Positions 1 to 6,802 of a stretch of DNA of 28,003 nucleotides are shown piece by piece. The translations under genes were made by a program, and so were the position numbers. Within the stretch, counting starts at the first letter, position 1, and each line of letters begins with the position of its first letter. Below the pieces are notes generated by a model. The model had not been told where the DNA came from. It saw only the letters and a program-made list of their open reading frames with translations, and made no database searches. Origin of the DNA: an uncultured Butyricicoccus sp. (lineage in GTDB: Bacteria; Bacillota; Clostridia; Oscillospirales; Butyricicoccaceae); NCBI GenBank assembly GCA_900547195.1, contig URFQ01000026.1, positions 1 to 28,003 of the forward strand, written 5' to 3'.

Positions 1-1
1 T

Positions 2-295
2 ACGGCCGAACGGCCTCGCCTGGTGATCTTCCGCTCCAACCTGCATATGTATGCGCAGGTCGTGGACGACCTCACCGGCGCCACGCTTGCCGCTACCTCC
101 ACCTTGGCGCTCTCCAAGGGCGGGGAAAAGGTCGGCTGCAACAAGGCCGGCGCTGAAGCGGTGGGTAAGGAAATTGCCCGTCTGGCCAAGGAGAAGAGCA
201 TCGAAAAGGTGGTCTTCGACCGTAACGGATATCTCTACCACGGCAAGATCAAGGCCGTGGCCGATGGCGCCCGCGAAGGCGGCCTCGAGTTCTAA
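2..295 (+). CDS. rplR: Large ribosomal subunit protein L18 (uL18), 5' end missing
   Basis: The reading frame is open from base 2 and gives the last 97 residues of L18, which is usually about 120 long, so roughly 20-25 N-terminal residues lie outside the window. The visible part begins TAERPRLVIFRSN, a typical L18 core, continues through YAQVVDD, and ends in the VVFDRNGYLYHGK and ALADGAREGGLEF-like segments that bind 5S rRNA in this family. The stop is 21 bases before rpsE, as in the usual L6-L18-S5-L30-L15-SecY order of the spc operon. An internal GTG at 23 is only a codon inside the protein, not the start. Confidence 0.97.
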   Translation, partial: TAERPRLVIFRSNLHMYAQVVDDLTGATLAATSTLALSKGGEKVGCNKAGAEAVGKEIARLAKEKSIEKVVFDRNGYLYHGKIKAVADGAREGGLEF

Positions 296-316
296 CCCGG
301 AGAGGATAGCACTGTC

Positions 317-802
317 ATGGAACAGAATGAACTGGGTTTCATCGAGAAGATCGTCTCCCTGAACCGGGTTGCCAAAGTCGTGAAAGGCGGTCGTCGCTTC
401 AGCTTCAGCGCCCTGATGGTCGTTGGCGACGGTAACGGGAACGTAGGATTCGGCCTCGGCAAGGCTCAGGAAGTCCCTGAAGCCCTGCGCAAGGCTACGG
501 AACACGCTCGCAAGAACATGGTGAAGGTGCCCCTGATCGAAGGGACCCTTCCCTATGAAATTCTTGGCGAGTTCGGCGCTGGCCGCGTCCTGATGAAGCC
601 TGCTGCTCCCGGTACCGGCGTAATTGCCGGCGGCGCAGTCCGTGCGGTTGTAGAGGCTGCCGGCATCAAGGACATCCGTACCAAGTGCCTGCGCTCCAAC
701 AACCCGCAGAACGTTGTTACCGCAACGATCGAGGGCATGAAGAGCCTGCGCGACGCAGCCCAGGTAGCTGCGGTTCGTGGCAAGGCTGTTGAAGAACTGT
801 AA
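317..802 (+). CDS. rpsE: Small ribosomal subunit protein S5 (uS5)
   Basis: The product has 161 residues, close to the family norm of about 165. It holds the N-terminal double-stranded RNA-binding S5 domain, with GGRRFSFSALMVVGDGNG near residues 24-41 and the glycine-rich GFGLGKAQEVPEALRKA segment, followed by the C-terminal S5 domain (about residues 85-150). S5 sits at the mRNA entry side of the 30S subunit and helps decoding fidelity. The ATG is preceded by a GGAGAGG ribosome binding site. The gene lies between rplR and rpmD with short gaps, so it is cotranscribed in the spc operon. No oddities are seen. Confidence 0.98.
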   Translation: MEQNELGFIEKIVSLNRVAKVVKGGRRFSFSALMVVGDGNGNVGFGLGKAQEVPEALRKATEHARKNMVKVPLIEGTLPYEILGEFGAGRVLMKPAAPGTGVIAGGAVRAVVEAAGIKDIRTKCLRSNNPQNVVTATIEGMKSLRDAAQVAAVRGKAVEEL

Positions 803-819
803 TAGGAGGGTAATATACA

Positions 820-1002
820 ATGGCAAACATCAAGATTACCCTGAAGAAGAGCTTGGCCGGCCGTCTGCAGAAGCATATCGCGACCGCGCACGCTCTGGGT
901 CTGAAGAAAATCAATGACGTAACCGTTCAGCCGGACAACGCCTGCACCCGCGGCAAGCTGGCTCAGATCGGTTATCTGCTTGAAATCGTAGAGGAGGTGT
1001 AA
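820..1002 (+). CDS. rpmD: Large ribosomal subunit protein L30 (uL30)
   Basis: This 60-residue protein matches bacterial L30 in length and pattern: an N-terminal ITLKKSLAG strand, the helix with HIATAHALGLKKIND, and a short C-terminal strand ending in LEIVEEV. It is a component of the 50S subunit. A strong TAGGAGGG ribosome binding site lies 8 bases before the ATG. Its last codons overlap the ribosome binding site of rplO, which suggests translational coupling. Confidence 0.97.
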   Translation: MANIKITLKKSLAGRLQKHIATAHALGLKKINDVTVQPDNACTRGKLAQIGYLLEIVEEV

Positions 1003-1005
1003 ACC

Positions 1006-1446
1006 ATGAAGCTTCAGGATTTACAGCCCTCCGTGGGCGCAACCCGTCCGGCATACCGTAAGGGCCGCGGCGCAGGCTCCGGCAACGGCAAGACCGCTGG
1101 CCGCGGCCATAAGGGCCAGTGGGCCCGTTCCGGCGGCGGCGTCCGCCCGGGCTTTGAGGGCGGCCAGATGCCTCTGGCACGCCGCCTGCCGAAGCGTGGC
1201 TTCCACAACATCTTCGGCACCACCTACGCTCCGGTGAATGTAGAGGTCCTCAACCGCTTTGAGGACGGCACCGAGGTTACCACCGAGCTTCTGCTCGAGG
1301 CCGGCGTCATTTCCAAGGCTCTTGACGGCGTCAAGATCCTCGGTAACGGCGAAATCACCAAGAAACTGACTGTAAAGGCAGCGGCTTTCTCGGCTTCCGC
1401 TAAGGAAAAGATCGAAAAGGCAGGCGGAAAGGCCGAGGTGATCTGA
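1006..1446 (+). CDS. rplO: Large ribosomal subunit protein L15 (uL15)
   Basis: The 146-residue product is of normal L15 length. It has the long basic glycine-rich N-terminal tail (residues about 5-60, with GRGAGSGNGKTAGRGHKGQ) that threads into 23S rRNA, the FEGGQMPLARRLPKRGF segment, and the globular C-terminal domain ending KAEVI. The start is only 3 bases after the rpmD stop, with GAGGAGGTG placed in the rpmD end. The stop lies one base before the secY GTG start, the classical L15-SecY junction of the spc operon. Confidence 0.98.
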   Translation: MKLQDLQPSVGATRPAYRKGRGAGSGNGKTAGRGHKGQWARSGGGVRPGFEGGQMPLARRLPKRGFHNIFGTTYAPVNVEVLNRFEDGTEVTTELLLEAGVISKALDGVKILGNGEITKKLTVKAAAFSASAKEKIEKAGGKAEVI

Positions 1447-1447
1447 G

Positions 1448-2749
1448 GTGTTCGAGACACTGAAGAACGCATGGCGGAACCCGGAACTGCGTAAGAAACT
1501 GCTTTATACGCTGTTTATCCTGTTTATTTTCCGTCTTGGCGCTTCGATTCCGGTGCCGTTTATCAACACGGAACTGCTGAGGGAATACTTCCAGACTCTG
1601 GACGAGGCTGGCGGCATGCTCAGCTATATCAATGTCTTTACCGGCGGCGGGCTTGCGAATGCAACGCTGTTCGCAATGTCGATCACGCCCTATATCAACG
1701 CGTCGATCATCCTGCAGCTGCTGACGGTCGCCATCCCGGCCCTGGAAAACATGGTCAAGGACGGCGGCGAGGAAGGCCGTAAGAAGATCGCATCCTGGAC
1801 CCGCTACCTGGCGGTTGTCCTGGGTCTGGTTCAGGGCTTTTCCTACTATGTCATGCTGCGCAACGGCTTCAGCGGCCAGAGCCTGCTGACCGAGACCGGC
1901 GTTTGGGCGGGCATCGTCATCGTCCTGACGTTCACCGCAGGTACTGCGCTGATCATGTGGCTGGGCGAGCATATTACCCAGAACGGCGTTGGCAATGGTA
2001 TCTCGATCATCCTGTTTGCGGGCATCATCTCCCGCGGTCCCGCGCTGGCGAACAGCCTGCTGAACCTGGTTAAGGGCGGCGCGAAGAATGCCATTCTTGC
2101 AGCGCTGATGGTCATCATCGGCCTGGCTCTGGTGGTCTTCATCGTCTATATGTCGAATGCAGAGCGCCGCATCCCGATCCAGTATGCCAAGCGTGTGGTT
2201 GGCCGTAAGATGTACGGCGGCCAGTCTACCTTCCTGCCGATCAAGGTCAATGCGACCGGCGTTATGCCGATCATCTTTGCTTCCTCGATCCTGTCCCTGC
2301 CGTCCACGGTGTTTATGTTCTATACCCCGCAGGCAGGCAGCATCGGCAGCGTAGTCAAGAGCCTGTTTTCGCAGAATAATCCGTTTTATATCGTGCTTTA
2401 CGCGATTCTGATTATTGCTTTTTCGTATTTTTATGCATCGATCCAGTTTAATCCGATCGAAATTGCCAATAATCTGAAAAAGAACGGCGGCTTTATCCCG
2501 GGCTTCCGTCCCGGCAAGCCCACCGCGGACTTCATCACCAAGGCTCTGGCCAAGGTTGTGTTTGTCGGCGCGCTGTTCCTCGGCGTCGTCGCACTGCTTC
2601 CGCTGATTGTCGGCGCGTTCTCGAACAGCCTGAGCAATGTAGCGGTTGGCGGTACTTCGGTTATCATCGTTGTCGGCGTTGCGCTTGAAACCGTCAAGCA
2701 GATCGAGGCGCAGCTGATGATGCGTCACCATAAGGGCTTCCTCGAATAA
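1448..2749 (+). CDS. secY: Protein translocase channel subunit SecY
   Basis: The 433-residue polytopic membrane protein matches SecY in length and in its ten hydrophobic segments, the first at about residues 19-39. Recognisable family signatures are RLGASIPVPF after the first helix, the plug/TM2 region near GGLANATLFAMSITPYINA, the cytosolic loop with RRIPIQYAKR, and NGGFIPGFRPGKPT in the next cytosolic loop. SecY forms the SecYEG channel that exports unfolded proteins and inserts membrane proteins. Translation starts at GTG, one base after the rplO stop, with the GAGGTG at the rplO end as ribosome binding site. Codon use becomes briefly AT-rich around 2360-2470 without any break in the frame. 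Confidence 0.98.
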   Translation: MFETLKNAWRNPELRKKLLYTLFILFIFRLGASIPVPFINTELLREYFQTLDEAGGMLSYINVFTGGGLANATLFAMSITPYINASIILQLLTVAIPALENMVKDGGEEGRKKIASWTRYLAVVLGLVQGFSYYVMLRNGFSGQSLLTETGVWAGIVIVLTFTAGTALIMWLGEHITQNGVGNGISIILFAGIISRGPALANSLLNLVKGGAKNAILAALMVIIGLALVVFIVYMSNAERRIPIQYAKRVVGRKMYGGQSTFLPIKVNATGVMPIIFASSILSLPSTVFMFYTPQAGSIGSVVKSLFSQNNPFYIVLYAILIIAFSYFYASIQFNPIEIANNLKKNGGFIPGFRPGKPTADFITKALAKVVFVGALFLGVVALLPLIVGAFSNSLSNVAVGGTSVIIVVGVALETVKQIEAQLMMRHHKGFLE

Positions 2750-2790
2750 GGGAAACCTGATTCGCTTCATTTTTACTGGAGGCATTTTCA

Positions 2791-3420
2791 GTGAATTTAA
2801 TCTTACTCGGCGCTCCGGGCGCCGGTAAGGGCACTCTGGCGGCATTCCTCATCGAAAAGATGGGGGTGCCGTCCGTGTCCACCGGCAACATTCTCCGCGA
2901 GGCCATTGCAAATAACACCGCGCTTGGACAGAAAGCCAAGCAGTATATGGACGCTGGGCAGCTTGTCCCGGATCAGCTGGTCATCGACCTGCTGAAGGAT
3001 CGCATCGCGCAGGATGACTGCAAGAACGGTTTCATCCTGGACGGTTTCCCGCGCACCATCCCCCAGGCCGAGGCGCTGGACCAGATCGCCCGGATCGACT
3101 GCGCCCTGTCCCTCGAGGTACCGGACGAGGTCATCGAGGGCCGCATGACCGGCCGCCGCGTCTGCCTGAAGTGCGGCGCCACTTATCACATCAAGGCAAA
3201 CCCGCCGAAGGTCGAAAACACCTGCGACAACTGTGGCGACAGGCTGCACATCCGTAAGGATGACAAGCCGGACGTTGTGCAGCACCGTCTGGCGACCTAC
3301 CACGAGCAGACCGAGCCCCTCAAGGAGTATTACGGCAAGCAGGGCAAGGTCAAGAGCATCGACGGCACGCAGGGGATCCATCAGACCGAGCAGTTTGCCG
3401 TCGAGGCGCTGGGCCTTTGA
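2791..3420 (+). CDS. adk: Adenylate kinase with zinc-binding lid
   Basis: This enzyme interconverts ATP plus AMP with two ADP in the cytosol. The 209 residues show the P-loop GAPGAGKGT (7-15), the AMP-binding STGNILREA stretch (30-38), the DGFPRT signature (84-89) and a LID domain in which C125, C128, C145 and C148 form a CxxC...CxxC zinc site, the Gram-positive type. The start is GTG with a GGAGG ribosome binding site 9 bases upstream. Its position between secY and map is the usual one in Firmicutes. The stop is four bases before the map start, so the two are probably coupled. Confidence 0.98.
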   Translation: MNLILLGAPGAGKGTLAAFLIEKMGVPSVSTGNILREAIANNTALGQKAKQYMDAGQLVPDQLVIDLLKDRIAQDDCKNGFILDGFPRTIPQAEALDQIARIDCALSLEVPDEVIEGRMTGRRVCLKCGATYHIKANPPKVENTCDNCGDRLHIRKDDKPDVVQHRLATYHEQTEPLKEYYGKQGKVKSIDGTQGIHQTEQFAVEALGL

Positions 3421-3424
3421 TGCG

Positions 3425-4189
3425 ATGATCAACATTAAAACAGCCAAAGAACTGGAGCTGATGCGCGTGGCCTGCCGCATTACCGCGCTTGCGCGCAAGG
3501 CGGCGGCGGACGCGGTCGCTCCGGGGGTTACTACGGACGACATCGACCGGGCTGTCCGCAAGACGATCGAGGACGCAGGGGCAAAGCCCTCCTTTCTCGG
3601 CTACGGCGGCTTTCCGGCGAGCGCCTGTGTATCGATCAACGATGAAGTCATTCACGGCATCCCGTCCAAAAAGCGGGTCATCCATGAGGGCGACATTGTA
3701 AAGGTGGACGTTGGTGCGTACATCCATGGCTTTCACGGCGACTGCGCCTGCACCGTCCCCTGCGGGAAGGTAAGCGAGGAGGCCGTGAAGCTGATTGAGG
3801 TAACCCGACAGAGTTTCTATGAGGGTATCAAATTTGCCCGTGTGGGCAACCGCATTTCCGATATTTCGAGCGCTGTGCAGGCGTATGTCGAGGCACAGGG
3901 ATTTTCGGTCGTGCGTGATTTTGTCGGCCACGGCGTCGGCGCACAGCTGCACGAAAGCCCGGAGGTGCCGAACTTCGGCCGGCCGGGACACGGCATCCGT
4001 TTGCAGCCGGGTATGACCCTCGCAATTGAGCCAATGGTCAACGTGGGTGTGTACGGGGTGCGCGTTCTGCCCGACGGCTGGACCGTCAAGACAAAGGACG
4101 GTAAGCTCTCGGCACACTATGAAAACACCGTCGTCATAACAGACGGTGACCCTGAGATCCTCACGAATATCGACGGAGAGGTACTTTAA
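3425..4189 (+). CDS. map: Methionine aminopeptidase, type I
   Basis: The enzyme removes the N-terminal Met from new proteins. The 254-residue product carries all five metal ligands of the pita-bread fold: D95, D106, H169, E202 and E233, in VDVGAY, GDCACT, VGHGVG, IEPM and YENT contexts. It lacks the N-terminal zinc-finger extension of longer homologues. The ATG at 3425 is chosen because it gives the canonical start (MINIKTAKELELMR) four bases after adk; the same frame is open further upstream inside adk, but that part resembles no MetAP. It is cotranscribed with secY-adk and the following KOW gene. Confidence 0.97.
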   Translation: MINIKTAKELELMRVACRITALARKAAADAVAPGVTTDDIDRAVRKTIEDAGAKPSFLGYGGFPASACVSINDEVIHGIPSKKRVIHEGDIVKVDVGAYIHGFHGDCACTVPCGKVSEEAVKLIEVTRQSFYEGIKFARVGNRISDISSAVQAYVEAQGFSVVRDFVGHGVGAQLHESPEVPNFGRPGHGIRLQPGMTLAIEPMVNVGVYGVRVLPDGWTVKTKDGKLSAHYENTVVITDGDPEILTNIDGEVL

Positions 4190-4191
4190 CA

Positions 4192-4461
4192 GTGGAGTCC
4201 CATGTTTCCGATATTGTGCTGTCGCTGTCCGGCCGGGACAAAGGCCAGCTGATGGTTGTCGTCCGCGAGGACGGAGATTATCTCTGGCTGGCAAACGGCA
4301 AAGGGCGGCGGGCGGAAGCCCCAAAACGCAAAAAGCGCAAGCATACTGCGCATCAGGGCCCGTGCGACGCATGGACACGTGAGCGCATGTTTGTAAACGG
4401 CCGCCTGAGCAATAGCGAAATCCGTAAGGCTCTTGCCCTCTGGGCGGGAGACGTTGACTAA
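4192..4461 (+). CDS. KOW-domain RNA-binding protein (L14e-like family)
   Basis: The predicted protein has 89 residues. The N-terminal part (about 4-30: VSDIVLSLSGRDKGQLMVVV) fits a KOW motif like that of eukaryotic/archaeal L14e. A very basic patch KRKKRKHTAH follows at about 46-55, consistent with RNA binding. Translation starts with GTG two bases after the map stop, served by a GGAGAGG site inside the map end. Small KOW genes in exactly this place, between map and infA, are known in Clostridia, but their function is unknown. A role in ribosome assembly or translation is inferred from the operon only. Confidence 0.85.
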   Translation: MESHVSDIVLSLSGRDKGQLMVVVREDGDYLWLANGKGRRAEAPKRKKRKHTAHQGPCDAWTRERMFVNGRLSNSEIRKALALWAGDVD

Positions 4462-4508
4462 GGGAGTTTTTCCCGATTCAAATTGACCGAGGAAGGTAAG
4501 ATTACTTT

Positions 4509-4727
4509 ATGGCAAAAGATGACGTCATTGAGCTGGAAGGTACCGTCATAGAGGCGCTGCCAAACGCCACGTTTAAGGTAGAGATCCCGGGCGGCCACCA
4601 GATCCTGGCCCATATTTCCGGCAAGCTCCGCATGAACTTTATCCGCATTCTCCCCGGCGACAAGGTCACCGTTCAGATGTCGCCCTACGACCTGACCCGC
4701 GGTCGTATTACTTGGCGCTCCAAGTAA
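4509..4727 (+). CDS. infA: Translation initiation factor IF-1
   Basis: The 72-residue product has the exact length of bacterial IF-1 and is a single S1-like OB fold. Characteristic segments are MAKDDVIELEGTVIEALPN at the start, HISGKLRMNFIRILPGDKV in the middle and LTRGRITWRSK at the end. IF-1 occupies the 30S A site during initiation and works with IF-2 (infB, also in this window) and IF-3. A GAGGAAGG ribosome binding site stands about 10 bases before the ATG. Confidence 0.98.
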   Translation: MAKDDVIELEGTVIEALPNATFKVEIPGGHQILAHISGKLRMNFIRILPGDKVTVQMSPYDLTRGRITWRSK

Positions 4728-4824
4728 CCAAAGCGGGCGGAGGCGTTTTGTGACCGAAGCGCCAGCGGGCGCGGTTTCAGACCCGCGTCCCATCCCACCA
4801 TAAAAATGATGGAGGTAAAACGCA
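4728..4824 (+). other. infA-rpmJ intergenic stretch with small hairpins
   Basis: The 97 bases contain a short perfect hairpin (GCGCC-AGCG-GGCGC, about 4760-4773) followed by CGCGG/CCGCG pairing around TTTCAGAC. A CCACCAT motif just upstream can pair imperfectly with the ATGATGG that overlaps the rpmJ ribosome binding site. There is no U-tract, so no terminator is called. Folding and any effect on rpmJ translation are inference. Confidence 0.4.
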
Positions 4825-4938
4825 ATGAAGGTAAGACCGTCTGTAAAGCCGATCTGCGAGAAGTGCAAGATCATTCGCCGCAAGGGCCGCGTAATGGTCA
4901 TCTGCCAGAACCCGAAGCACAAGCAGAAGCAGGGCTAA
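4825..4938 (+). CDS. rpmJ: Large ribosomal subunit protein L36 (bL36), zinc-binding form
   Basis: This 37-codon gene encodes MKVRPSVKPICEKCKII..., the classic L36 sequence at the exact family length. It keeps the zinc ligands C11, C14, C27 and H32 (C+ form). L36 is the smallest 50S protein. The ribosome binding site GGAGG lies about 9 bases before the ATG. Order infA-rpmJ-rpsM is standard; here a 313-base hairpin-rich gap separates it from rpsM. Confidence 0.97.
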   Translation: MKVRPSVKPICEKCKIIRRKGRVMVICQNPKHKQKQG

Positions 4939-5251
4939 TAGGCCTTCGGCCTTCCAGGGGAACCCAGTCCCCCTGGATACGAAAAAAGTTCCCGAAGAAA
5001 CTTTTTTCGATACCCCCGGAATCCGCGCCGCATCGGCGCGGGGGCGAGGTATTTTTCCCCGGCAGAGCCGCGGAAAAATCAATTTGAAATCCGGGTAAAT
5101 GTTGAAAAAATCAGTGTTGCTGATTTTCTTTTGTACGAACGAAACCGACAAGCACGCGGGGCGCTCCCCGCGGCGCTGCAGGGGCGGAGGCGGCCTCTAT
5201 ACTGGTTTCGCAAACACGCCTCAGGGATAATACTTGGAGGTATTTATAACT
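4939..5251. repeat. Hairpin-rich intergenic region between rpmJ and rpsM
   Basis: No credible gene is seen in these 313 bases, but at least six inverted repeats follow each other: GGCC-TTC-GGCC at 4941-4951; CCAGGGG/CCCCTGG at 4954-4976; an 11-pair stem at 4980-5009 (CGAAAAAAGTT/AACTTTTTTCG); an 8-pair stem CCGCGCCG/CGGCGCGG at 5023-5041; ATTTTTCC/GGAAAAAT at 5051-5079; AAAATCAG/CTGATTTT followed by CTTTT at 5107-5132; and CGCGGGG/CCCCGCG at about 5155-5172. It could be an intergenic palindromic repeat family, a terminator plus leader of the alpha operon, or both. No convincing -35/-10 pair was found before rpsM. Confidence 0.7.
5107..5132 (+). terminator. Possible intrinsic terminator upstream of rpsM
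   Basis: AAAATCAG pairs with CTGATTTT around the loop TGTTG, and the 3' side runs into CTTTTG. The stem is AT-rich and the U-tract is short, so any termination would be weak. If active it would separate spc-type transcription from the alpha genes. Confidence 0.35.
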
Positions 5252-5620
5252 ATGGCACGTATTGCCGGTGTTGACCTTCCCCGTGAAAAGCGCGTAGAGA
5301 TCGGCCTGACCTATATCTACGGCATCGGCCGGAAGCTGTCGAATGACATTCTTGCAAAGACTGGTATCAATCCGGATACCCGCGTGAAGGACCTGACTGA
5401 AGACGAGGCCGCCAAGCTGCGTGAGGTCATCGAGCGTGACTACACGGTAGAGGGCGACCTGCGCCGTGAGATCGGTCTGAATATTAAGCGTCTGGTTGAA
5501 ATTGGCTGCTACCGCGGCCTGCGCCATCGCCGCGGCCTGCCGGTTCGCGGTCAGCGCACCAAGACCAACGCACGTACCCGCAAGGGCCCGAAGAAGACCA
5601 TTGCGAACAAGAAGAAGTAA
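5252..5620 (+). CDS. rpsM: Small ribosomal subunit protein S13 (uS13)
   Basis: The 122-residue protein has the S13 hallmarks MARIAGVDLPREKRVEIGLTYIYGIG at the N-terminus (helix-two-turn-helix region), the CYRGLRHRRGLPVRGQRT signature near residues 85-102 and a basic C-terminal tail ending NKKK that reaches towards tRNA. S13 lies in the head of the 30S subunit and contacts L5 of the 50S. The ATG at 5252 is preferred over an in-frame upstream TTG because it gives the universal MARIAG start and follows TTGGAGG at a spacing of about 11 bases. It heads the alpha operon. Confidence 0.98.
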   Translation: MARIAGVDLPREKRVEIGLTYIYGIGRKLSNDILAKTGINPDTRVKDLTEDEAAKLREVIERDYTVEGDLRREIGLNIKRLVEIGCYRGLRHRRGLPVRGQRTKTNARTRKGPKKTIANKKK

Positions 5621-5636
5621 GGAGGGAGCGATTTAA

Positions 5637-6041
5637 ATGGCTAAGGTACAGAAAAAGGGCGCACAGGTTCGCACCAAGCGTCGTGAGCGCAAGAACATTG
5701 AAAAGGGCGCAGCGCATATCCGCTCCTCCTTCAACAACACCATCGTTACCATCACCGACCTGAATGGTAACGCACTCTCGTGGGCTTCCGCTGGCGAGAT
5801 GGGCTTCCGTGGTTCCCGTAAGTCCACCCCGTTTGCAGCACAGACCGCGGCGGAGACCGCTGCCAAGGCTGCGATGGAGCACGGCCTCAAGACCGTTGAA
5901 GTTTACGTCAAGGGCCCTGGCTCCGGACGTGAGGCCGCCATCCGCGCACTGCAGGCTACCGGCCTTGAGGTAACCATGATCAAGGACGTTACCCCGATTC
6001 CGCACAACGGCTGCCGCCCGCCCAAGAGAAGAAGAGTCTAA
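5637..6041 (+). CDS. rpsK: Small ribosomal subunit protein S11 (uS11)
   Basis: The product has 134 residues. The family core is intact: AHIRSSFNNTIVTITDLNGN, the GFRGSRKSTPFAAQ segment, VYVKGPGSGREAAIRALQ, and the C-terminal DVTPIPHNGCRPPKRRRV. S11 forms part of the 30S platform near the mRNA exit. A GGAGGGA ribosome binding site lies 16 bases after rpsM, so it is translated from the same transcript. Confidence 0.98.
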   Translation: MAKVQKKGAQVRTKRRERKNIEKGAAHIRSSFNNTIVTITDLNGNALSWASAGEMGFRGSRKSTPFAAQTAAETAAKAAMEHGLKTVEVYVKGPGSGREAAIRALQATGLEVTMIKDVTPIPHNGCRPPKRRRV

Positions 6042-6062
6042 TTTAAGGAGGAACCAAATACT

Positions 6063-6656
6063 ATGGCAAAGAATATGCAGCCCATTCTGAAGCGTTGCAA
6101 GACCCTGGGCCTTTCCCCGGCTGTCCTTGGTTACTCCAAGGAGACCAAGCGCAACCCGAAGCAGTCCCGCCGCAAGCAGTCCGAGTACGGCATGCAGCTG
6201 GCGGAAAAGCAGAAGGTCAAGTTTATCTATGGCGTACTCGAGAAGCAGTTCCATGCTTACTACGAGAAGGCGGAGCGCAAGCAGGGCGTTACCGGTGAAA
6301 TCCTTTTGCAGGAGCTCGAGCGCCGTCTGGACAGCGTTGTATTCCGCATGGGCTTCGCAAACACCCGCCGCGAGGCGCGTCAGCTGGTCAACCACGGCCA
6401 CTTCACCGTAAACGGCAAGCGCGTCAACATTCCGTCCTATCAGGTCCGCCTGGGCGACGTGATCGCGGTTTCCGAGAAGTCCCGCACCACGACCAAGTTC
6501 AAGTCCCTCATTGAGGAGCAGGGCAAGAAGCCGATGCCGAAGTGGATCGACAAGGCCGCTGAGTCCTTTGAGGGCAAGATCATTGCCATGCCGGCACGCG
6601 ACGATATCGACTATGAGGTAGCCGAGCACCTGATCGTCGAGTTGTACTCCAAATAA
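6063..6656 (+). CDS. rpsD: Small ribosomal subunit protein S4 (uS4), zinc-free form
   Basis: The 197-residue product is a primary 16S rRNA binder that nucleates 30S assembly. The N-terminal region lacks the four cysteines found in zinc-binding S4 (only one Cys, in KRCKTLG), so this is the C-minus type. The S4 RNA-binding domain lies at about residues 86-150, with RLDSVVFRMGFANTRREARQ and VNHGHFTVNGKRVNIPS. The C-terminal EHLIVELYSK is typical. Its place inside the alpha operon (S13-S11-S4-RpoA-L17) is as in E. coli and Clostridia, not as in Bacillus subtilis where rpsD is elsewhere. S4 is a known autoregulator in several bacteria. Confidence 0.97.
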   Translation: MAKNMQPILKRCKTLGLSPAVLGYSKETKRNPKQSRRKQSEYGMQLAEKQKVKFIYGVLEKQFHAYYEKAERKQGVTGEILLQELERRLDSVVFRMGFANTRREARQLVNHGHFTVNGKRVNIPSYQVRLGDVIAVSEKSRTTTKFKSLIEEQGKKPMPKWIDKAAESFEGKIIAMPARDDIDYEVAEHLIVELYSK

Positions 6657-6802
6657 GCCAAACCCTCGTTTATGGATTTCCGGGCGAAGCAGGAAAATCC
6701 GGGCAGCGGTTTGCACATTGCTTTCCACGCTGCGTGGATTTCCCGCGGCACTCCATCCATCTATGCAAGTTTATTGGCCGAACGTAAAGGAGGGTATCAT
6801 AT
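6657..6802 (+). other. rpsD-rpoA intergenic leader with two hairpins
   Basis: This 146-base gap holds GGATTT/AAATCC around a 15-base loop (about 6677-6703) and a tight TCCACG-CTG-CGTGGA hairpin (about 6724-6738). Neither is followed by a U-tract, and no convincing promoter was seen. The strong GGAGGG site before rpoA ends the region. A processing or regulatory role is inference. Confidence 0.4.

Noticed and set aside
3233..3424. Upstream extension of the map frame inside adk
   Set aside because: It resembles no methionine aminopeptidase and overlaps the certain adk coding region.
4755..4800. tRNA-like 3' end (TTTCAGAC stem-loop followed by CCCACCA) between infA and rpmJ
   Set aside because: The loop has 8 bases and lacks the T-loop pattern, and no matching acceptor 5' strand, D-arm or anticodon arm lies upstream.
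5198..5231. Promoter directly before rpsM (TATACT at about 5198 or GATAAT at about 5226)
   Set aside because: Neither has a -35 box at a usable distance, and the second would place the transcript start on the ribosome binding site.
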